Below, in pieces: positions 55,304 to 61,400 of a stretch of 64,000 bases of DNA (positions within the stretch are counted from its first letter, which is position 1; each line of letters opens with the position of its first letter). Under the pieces are notes generated by a model that ran no database searches, was not told the DNA's origin, and saw nothing but the letters and a program-made list of their open reading frames with translations. This DNA is from Pseudomonas ovata (lineage in GTDB: Bacteria; Pseudomonadota; Gammaproteobacteria; Pseudomonadales; Pseudomonadaceae). The stretch covers positions 1 to 64,000 of the forward strand of contig NZ_QFFU01000007.1 of assembly GCF_003131185.1 (NCBI RefSeq), in the 5' to 3' direction. Made by a program: the position numbers and the translations under genes.

Positions 55304-55978
55304 ATGAAAACCTTTGAACTCCCCTCACCGCTTGTCCCGGCAACCGCATTTCCTGACGGACTATTACCCGTCGCAGCATTGGATAAACCTTTGAAGGTAG
55401 ACATTGTAATTTGGGAACACATGCAAACAGGCTACTTCGTTCAGTTGATATTGAATGGCCAGCTAGTAGATGAGCGGCGTGCCAAGACCGAGCAAGAACA
55501 TCCCGGCGATGTCATGACCCTGGAGCTTGCGATTGAGCACCTTGAGCATGATGGCACCTACGCTTTTGGTTATCGGGCCACCAATGACAAAAGCCTGCAA
55601 CATACGGACGCGCCGTCCGTGCAGATCAAAGTGGATCGAGCCGCTCCTGGCGCCACGCTGCTGGCACCCTTGATGTTCCTGGGCATCAATTTCGGCGACG
55701 TACTGACAGCCCAGGTGCCGGGCTATGCCGACATGGCCGAGGGTGACACGGTGCAGACGCTGTGCAATGGGACTCAAGGCCCTGCACACAGGGTCAGCCA
55801 TGACGACCTGAATACCCGGCCGATGCAGATCGACTTCAGCCGAGAGTTTCTGCAAGGCCTGAACAGTGCCGAAATCGAATTCACCTATCACGTCACTGAC
55901 CGTGCCGGTAATCAGTCGCGACTGGCCCGGCCTGCAAGGCTTACAGCGAAGTTCGAGAATATTCCTACACTCACTTGA
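55304..55978 (+). CDS. Two-unit Ig-like protein, copy 3
   Basis: The 224-residue protein has the same layout, but its first unit has drifted: the start is FPDGLLPVAALDKPLKVDI and the FPGG-x-P-x-x-SP signature is lost (NDKSLQHTDAPSVQIKVDRAAPG), although the DRxAPG link stays. Unit B (YADMAEGDTVQTLCNG) and especially the last 45 residues (MQIDFSREFLQGLNSAEIEF, YHVTDRAGNQSRLARP) are nearly the same as in the other copies. An extra tail (KFENIPTLT) follows. No signal peptide. A hairpin follows the stop. Confidence 0.82.
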   Translation: MKTFELPSPLVPATAFPDGLLPVAALDKPLKVDIVIWEHMQTGYFVQLILNGQLVDERRAKTEQEHPGDVMTLELAIEHLEHDGTYAFGYRATNDKSLQHTDAPSVQIKVDRAAPGATLLAPLMFLGINFGDVLTAQVPGYADMAEGDTVQTLCNGTQGPAHRVSHDDLNTRPMQIDFSREFLQGLNSAEIEFTYHVTDRAGNQSRLARPARLTAKFENIPTLT

Positions 55979-55995
55979 ATACAGCCTTATAGACT

Positions 55996-56017
55996 CCCGC
56001 ACTCTTTTGAGTGCGGG
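55996..56017 (+). terminator. Hairpin after the third Ig-like gene
   Basis: CCCGCACTC-TTTT-GAGTGCGGG is a perfect 9-bp stem with a four-base loop, 17 bases after the stop. It has no T tract on either strand, so termination is likely but not certain. Confidence 0.5.
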
Positions 56018-56304
56018 ACATTGCGTAAACTGCCTGTACGAATTCTCTGGTATTTCAGCAGCGTCAACCACAGAGGATTTTCCAATTTAAACTAAGCCTG
56101 CCTGCGACCCCGCAGGTGACACGCCTTAAATCCAGCGATTGACAGGAGCATTAGGCTTTTGACCGAAAAACACCTTTACACGGGCCTGCCTGCATTCAAG
56201 CCACCCGACGCTCAAGCCAGCACACTTAAAAGCATTGACTGACGTTTTTGCACGAACAATCACTTTAATGAAAAAGTCTTTGATAGTTACAAGGTGAGCC
56301 AACC
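56018..56304. other. Spacer before the acidic Ig-like gene
   Basis: A spacer of about 290 bases with no gene. AAGGTGAG-like sequence lies a few bases before the ATG at 56305. I see no repeat or named element. Confidence 0.4.
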
Positions 56305-56892
56305 ATGGAAGAAACACCCCCGGCAGACGAGCCAACCAACAATCCAAAACCTGAAATAAAACCCGAAAACGAAAACGAAAACGAAGGTAAAGAAGAGGAA
56401 GAAGCGAAAGGTGAAGGTGAAGGTGAAGGTGAAGGTGAAGAAAAGCAGACATTTGAATATGAGGACGAGGACGAGGAAGAAGAAAAACCCGTCGACCTCT
56501 ACCTTCAGCGCTATCTGGACGCCCCTCGCTCACTGCTGAATCTGCCGGAGATCTCTATCAGCCTCAAGCCACCACGTCTCGCTAACGCCAATCCCGAATC
56601 GGTCAGCCAGGCGCAGGTCCAGGCCGGCGTCACCGTATTGATTCCCGGCTCGCCGATGATGCGCCGCGAAGATGTCATCGTCATGCATTGGGGCGCTCAC
56701 ACGTGCTCGAACACCCTGTTTCATGACACGATCGCTCACCACGCCGTCTGGTCACCCTGTATTGACTACAGAGCCATCGGCCTTGAGCAGCACGGCCGGC
56801 TGGAAATGTACTATGAGGTCTGGCGTGCCGAAGAGCTGATCGGTACATCGCCCTTTGTGCAGGTGCTTGTCGAACCCCAAAAGACCCCCTAA
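56305..56892 (+). CDS. Protein with acidic repeat region and one Ig-like unit
   Basis: The 195-residue protein has a disordered, very acidic N-terminal part (about 1-62) with KPENENENEG and GEGEGEGEGE repeats and an EYEDEDEEEE stretch. A single unit follows (about 80-190) that carries the family pattern: VTVLIPGSPMMRREDVIVMHWG and later RLEMYYEVWRAEELIGTSPFV. The repeats are coded by tandem hexanucleotides. There is no signal peptide. It ends 69 bases before the autotransporter stop, tail to tail, with a shared terminator. Confidence 0.78.
   Translation: MEETPPADEPTNNPKPEIKPENENENEGKEEEEAKGEGEGEGEGEEKQTFEYEDEDEEEEKPVDLYLQRYLDAPRSLLNLPEISISLKPPRLANANPESVSQAQVQAGVTVLIPGSPMMRREDVIVMHWGAHTCSNTLFHDTIAHHAVWSPCIDYRAIGLEQHGRLEMYYEVWRAEELIGTSPFVQVLVEPQKTP
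56410..56439 (+). repeat. (GGTGAA)5 hexanucleotide repeat inside the gene
   Basis: Five perfect tandem GGTGAA units code for Gly-Glu repeats. A shorter GAAAAC run (about 56364-56383) lies upstream in the same gene. Slippage would change length by two residues per unit without breaking the frame. Confidence 0.9.
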
Positions 56893-56911
56893 AGGCATCT
56901 GTTAAACCCAT

Positions 56912-56948
56912 AAAAAGCCCCCGGTGATCGCTCGCCGGGGGCTTTTTT
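56912..56948. terminator. Bidirectional terminator between the acidic gene and the autotransporter
   Basis: AAAAAGCCCCCGG-TGATCGCTCG-CCGGGGGCTTTTTT is a perfect long stem with A and T tracts on each side, between two convergent genes. Confidence 0.92.
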
Positions 56949-56960
56949 CACTCAGTCACC

Positions 56961-59165
56961 TCAGAAAGCCAGGCGCAGCCCGACATTGGTCCCCCAAGGC
57001 TGCTTCACCTGCTTGCCATTCATGTAGTCGAAATCGGCATGCAGTTGCAGACGCTCGGACAGCGAGACCGACACGCCAGCCCCCACCTCAGCCCGCGTGC
57101 CGGACAGATCATTGTCAAAGCGGCTGTCATTGACCCTGACATCGTTGTGGCGCGAGAACTCCTGAGCCAGCGCCACGCGCACATAAGGCTGCAACACCCC
57201 GCCGTCCTTGAGCGCAATGTCGCGACCCACCGACGTACCCACCTTGCCCAGGATCGAACGCGTCTGGCTGTTGCTGGCTTGCAGGCCATTGTCCATCCGA
57301 TAGCGCTCGCCCTTGAGGGTTACGGCGGCCAGTTGCGCATAAGGCTCGACAAACCAGTCGTCCGCCAGCTTGATATGCCGCCCCAGCTCTACCGAGCCAC
57401 CAAAACCGGTGTTGTCATAGTCGCCCTTGGCCTTGGTGCTGTCGCTCATCGCCACTTTGGCCTTGTTGCGCAAGCGGTTGAGCTTGAGCACCGCATCCAG
57501 GTAATACCCCTGATCCGACAGCCAGGTGGCATAGGTGCCGACATAGACGCTGCCCACCTCACCACGGGTGCCAGCGCTCAGGTCCAGATCCGATTGGCTG
57601 TGACCGACCATGACCCCCAGCGACAGTTGCCCGTTGCTGACCGGCACCGGTGCATCCGCCCCCAGGCTGAAGCCCTGTTGCTTCTGCTTGTAATCGATGC
57701 CGTCGCCGGTGGTGGCCTGAAAGCGATTGCCATAGCTGCGCATCCAGCCGCCGCCCAGCCCTGTGGTGCGCACCTCGCCCATGCGGCTGCGCAAAGTCGA
57801 AAGTTCGCTCATCCAGATAGTCGGCCCGGCATTGAACAGCGCCAGCGCGCTGGCCGTCGAGGGGCTGATCGTGCGGTTTTCACCCACGATGAACCAGTCA
57901 TTGCCTTGTTGCTCCAGCTGGTAGGAATAGGTGCCCAGGTCCACCCGGCCGCCGACCAGGTTGAATTGCGCATTTCCGCCTTCGGTGTGCACCAGCAGCA
58001 ATGGTTCAAGTTCAGGCGAGATGACTTCCGTACCGGTATTGCGCATGCGCAGCCCGAACTGACCGTAGGCCTGCCCCTGTACATCAAGCAGGTCGCCATC
58101 GCCCTGGTCCAGGTCGATGCGCATGGCAAAGGTGCCGCTGCCGGTCAGGTGATCCAGCGATAAGGTCTTGAAGTCCCCGCCGCCAAAATCCACGGTTCCC
58201 CGGTCCAGGGTCAAAGACTTGATGGCATTGTCATCCACCATTGTCCAATGCCCCCCGGAATGGATGGAAAGCTCGTTGCCGTTGACGATATTGCCTGTCA
58301 GACGCGCCTGGTTCTGCAGCGTGACATTCAGGGTGCTGGTGTCATCGGCGACCAGGTGGCCGGTGAGAATGCTGTTGTCGACCCTGAACTGGGTCGTGGT
58401 ATTGCTCAGACTCTCCAGCAGGTTGCCATTGCCCGTCAGCAGTGTTGACTGGTTCTGAATATCTATCTCGGCGCTATGCGTAAACCCATCTCGACCTTCA
58501 ACCCTGATTGTTGCACCGCCCAAGGCTTCAAGACGAGAAGCATCGACAAGCAGATGGCTGTCAGCTTTCGCAGGATCAAAATCAGGCTGTGTAATATGCA
58601 CGCTGTAGGTATCACCCAAAATATGACTGCCCGACCTGACTTCCACATTTGCGCCAATCACTCCCAGCCCCCAGCCCAACCAGTTGTCATCGTTATCTTT
58701 ACGACCAATTGCTTTGACATTAACCAGTACTGCCGAACTTTTATCAGCCGCCAACCCTGCCCCAAGTCCTGCCAGCTCACTGTCTGAAATACTGGCTTTA
58801 GCGACATTAAGAATCGCCAACCCCACAATTCCATCATTTCGAACAAAAGACCTTGCTACCTGCAATTCACGCGCGCTCTCTACGCTTGCGCCTTTTAGAA
58901 CGACCGTCCCCTCAGTCAGTAGGACAGTTGAATCAACCGCCACTAACCTAGTGATCGTCGCCTGACTGGCCAAAAAGCGAGAATTATTGTTTACCCGGTA
59001 GGAATAAGCTGGATCAGACGCACCAATTACAACTTCCTCATTATCGATAATCTTCTGTTCTTCTTTCTGCTGCGCCAATACGGGAATGCACACCAGGCCT
59101 GCCACAGCCCCTATACCCACTTGACACTTCCAACCCAAAAAACCAAAACCTTTACGCCCCAACAT
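56961..59165 (-). CDS. Autotransporter with a pertactin-like passenger
   Basis: The 734-residue type V secreted protein has an extended signal peptide (about 1-32, MLGRKGFGFLGWKCQVGIGA ... VLAQ). A passenger beta-helix (about 45-430) has Pertactin-like blocks (LTGNIVNGNELSIHSGGHW, TLDRGTVDFGGGDFKTL, LDLDQGDGDLLDVQGQA-type end). The C-terminal barrel (about 460-734) has WMRSYGNRFQ, LGVMVGHSQSDLDL, VEPYAQLAAV and ends in LRLAF with the terminal phenylalanine needed for insertion. No protease motif is visible, so an adhesin-like role is likely. A strong GGAGG precedes the ATG. It interrupts the series of plus-strand Ig-like genes. Confidence 0.93.
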   Translation of the reverse strand: MLGRKGFGFLGWKCQVGIGAVAGLVCIPVLAQQKEEQKIIDNEEVVIGASDPAYSYRVNNNSRFLASQATITRLVAVDSTVLLTEGTVVLKGASVESARELQVARSFVRNDGIVGLAILNVAKASISDSELAGLGAGLAADKSSAVLVNVKAIGRKDNDDNWLGWGLGVIGANVEVRSGSHILGDTYSVHITQPDFDPAKADSHLLVDASRLEALGGATIRVEGRDGFTHSAEIDIQNQSTLLTGNGNLLESLSNTTTQFRVDNSILTGHLVADDTSTLNVTLQNQARLTGNIVNGNELSIHSGGHWTMVDDNAIKSLTLDRGTVDFGGGDFKTLSLDHLTGSGTFAMRIDLDQGDGDLLDVQGQAYGQFGLRMRNTGTEVISPELEPLLLVHTEGGNAQFNLVGGRVDLGTYSYQLEQQGNDWFIVGENRTISPSTASALALFNAGPTIWMSELSTLRSRMGEVRTTGLGGGWMRSYGNRFQATTGDGIDYKQKQQGFSLGADAPVPVSNGQLSLGVMVGHSQSDLDLSAGTRGEVGSVYVGTYATWLSDQGYYLDAVLKLNRLRNKAKVAMSDSTKAKGDYDNTGFGGSVELGRHIKLADDWFVEPYAQLAAVTLKGERYRMDNGLQASNSQTRSILGKVGTSVGRDIALKDGGVLQPYVRVALAQEFSRHNDVRVNDSRFDNDLSGTRAEVGAGVSVSLSERLQLHADFDYMNGKQVKQPWGTNVGLRLAF

Positions 59166-59508
59166 GCACTCACCTCCACGCTAACGAGCCCCTATTCTGC
59201 TCATCAGAAACCCCCTACAGACGGTCCTACAAAACAGAATTATGTAGTCCATTTCCTAAGAAACGCATGCAAATGTCCTACAGCAAAAAACCGTCTTACA
59301 GACCGACTGCTCAATCTTTAGTCAGCGCTTCAAAAAAATAGTTATTTTCACACCATCCCCATTGACATCGAAGGAGCAGTGCTATTACGTAATTAGCAGA
59401 TGAGAGCCATTGCACTCCATCCTTCACAGGCGCTGTATTGCAACATCAAGCCTTTACTTAATGGACGCCTGAGCCCTATATTTTTTAAAACTATCATTCG
59501 GAAACACA
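59166..59508. other. Divergent promoter region, 343 bases
   Basis: It serves the autotransporter (minus) and the 612-residue gene (plus). AT-rich. A segment TCCATTTCCTAAGAAA at about 59248 recalls GGACATTTCC[CT]-[CA]AAA before the two small Ig-like genes (53389 and 54438), so a common regulator is possible. No gene is seen here. Confidence 0.45.
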
Positions 59509-61347
59509 ATGAAAACACTACAAACCGAACGCATTGCTCGCAGCCCTCGAACCAACCAAGATAACAACTTGACCCTACCCACTGTCTCGGTTGCCGACCC
59601 TGGCGACGGCCTGATCAAGACCATTGATCTTGAGACTGATGTGGTTGTGGAGTTTGCACTCTGGGAAGGTGCACGACCAAAAGACAGTTATCAACTACGC
59701 CTCAACGGAAAATTAGTAGGCATTAAAGAGATTTTCGAAACTGTGCCTCCCGTAGGCACTATTCTGCAATTGCACATCCCCGTCGACAGCGAATTGAAAG
59801 AAGACGGGCCTTATACGCTAGATTATGAAGTCATCGGCTTTCCGGGTGGCATCCCCTCTCATTCTCCTTCCATGACTATCGTGGTTGATCGGACGCCTCC
59901 AGGCACCCATCAATTGGGTTACATGGATTTTCCGGAACAAGCCAAAGACGGCCTGACGGCTGAAGAACTGCGTGATATGGGCGATGTCCTGACGGGTCGT
60001 ATTTTCGGCTACTCCGGCCTGAAAAAAGGCGACGTCATCAAGACTTATTGGGGCGGCGTAGCAGGCCCCGAGATTACGCTGACCGGTGAAGAAGATGAAA
60101 ACCAGTCGATTGATGTTGTTTTCACCAAGGCCTTTCTGACCAGCCTGCCAAGTCCGGCAGGCGCCACCTATTACACGGTAACCGACCGGGCAGGCAATAT
60201 TTCTGCTGACTCGGGAAAAGTGACCATTCCGCTGTTTCTGACCGAAATCACGCCTGACCTGCCTCCTCCGGTGATTGATAACTACGATGGCCTCATCGAC
60301 CATGCCGACGCCCGTGCTGGTGTCGAGGTCAAGATTCCTGTCTCCGATCTGGTGACAGAAGGTGATCAGATTCTGCTGCATTGGGGGACCGAGTCTCTCG
60401 GGCCAGTACCCGTTGCACCAGAGGATCTGGAAGAACCTTTTATTCTTTTTTTCGATGTGCCGTACGCCACCATCGAAGCCGCCAGAGACGGCATTCGCTC
60501 ACTCAAATACAACGTTATCAGAGGCGGCCAGGTCGTCGGTGTATCCATTGAGCTTGAAGTCAATGTCAACATTGAACTGCCTGTGCCCGGCATGCCGGAC
60601 ACACCAACTGTTCGAGGTGGCAGCAGCACACCGAGCAATGCCGACAACTTTATTGACGTCAATGACTTTGAATTGAACGCCACGATTCTGATCAATTGGA
60701 ATCCCTCCTTTAAGGCCTCACACATCATTACCGTTTACTGGGGTGGCGCCGAAGTACTCGAACAACCCTACGTCATTACCAATACGGATGTGATTGCGGG
60801 CCGCCCTCTGCTTCTGACCGCGCTGAACACGCTGTTCAAACCGGTCGGCACTGGCAATGATATTCGGGTGTACTACACGGTGACGGCCACTGGCAATCCA
60901 AACACCTCCACCTCATTGGAGCAAGGCATTGTCGTTCAATCCAAAGATGAACTTCCGGGCGGCCCCGATGGTCCGGACGCACCGGAGTTCACAAACCTTA
61001 ATGCGGGCGGAGCCATTGACCGTGAAAACGGTGCTCAAGGCACACCGATTTACATCAAACCGTATATCAACATCGAAGAAGGGCATGTCATTGTCTTCAA
61101 CTATGAAGCGTATGACAGTCTCGTAGGCGGCACCAAGAAGTTTGAGTGGTCGCACACCTCGGCAAGCCTGACTCAAAATGAAGTCGACAACGGTTATAAC
61201 CTGGTTGTGCCTCGCGACATTCTGGCACGGCATTGCTTTGGCCATATCGAAGCCAGCTTCCAGGTTCGAAGTGATAACGGTCAAGGAAACTCCAAGCGTG
61301 TCAATATTTTCATTGACATGCGTCATGGCGGCGTCTGCAACCTTTAA
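59509..61347 (+). CDS. Multi-unit Ig-like protein, 612 residues
   Basis: About five to six units of the same kind as in the small genes. Unit 1 starts DPGDGLIKTIDLETDVVVEF and has the full signature FPGGIPSHSPSMTIVVDRTPPG; unit 2 has YSGLKKGDVIKTYWGG and ends TYYTVTDRAGNIS, like unit B of the small proteins. Later units keep the GD-x-[IV] ... [YH]WGG core (LVTEGDQILLHWGTE, SHIITVYWGGAEV, NIEEGHVIVFNYEAY). There is no signal peptide; the last unit has two cysteines (RHCFGH, VCNL). A hairpin separates it from the next gene. Function unknown. Confidence 0.82.
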   Translation: MKTLQTERIARSPRTNQDNNLTLPTVSVADPGDGLIKTIDLETDVVVEFALWEGARPKDSYQLRLNGKLVGIKEIFETVPPVGTILQLHIPVDSELKEDGPYTLDYEVIGFPGGIPSHSPSMTIVVDRTPPGTHQLGYMDFPEQAKDGLTAEELRDMGDVLTGRIFGYSGLKKGDVIKTYWGGVAGPEITLTGEEDENQSIDVVFTKAFLTSLPSPAGATYYTVTDRAGNISADSGKVTIPLFLTEITPDLPPPVIDNYDGLIDHADARAGVEVKIPVSDLVTEGDQILLHWGTESLGPVPVAPEDLEEPFILFFDVPYATIEAARDGIRSLKYNVIRGGQVVGVSIELEVNVNIELPVPGMPDTPTVRGGSSTPSNADNFIDVNDFELNATILINWNPSFKASHIITVYWGGAEVLEQPYVITNTDVIAGRPLLLTALNTLFKPVGTGNDIRVYYTVTATGNPNTSTSLEQGIVVQSKDELPGGPDGPDAPEFTNLNAGGAIDRENGAQGTPIYIKPYINIEEGHVIVFNYEAYDSLVGGTKKFEWSHTSASLTQNEVDNGYNLVVPRDILARHCFGHIEASFQVRSDNGQGNSKRVNIFIDMRHGGVCNL

Positions 61348-61355
61348 CTTTCTAG

Positions 61356-61378
61356 AGAGGGGATAAGCGCTCCCCTCT
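61356..61378 (+). terminator. Hairpin between the two large Ig-like genes
   Basis: AGAGGGGA-TAAGCGC-TCCCCTCT is a perfect 8-bp stem with only a few T's after it, nine bases after the stop. It may reduce read-through into the next gene, which starts 22 bases further on. Confidence 0.5.
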
Positions 61379-61400
61379 TTCCCATCAAGGAACTCATAAA

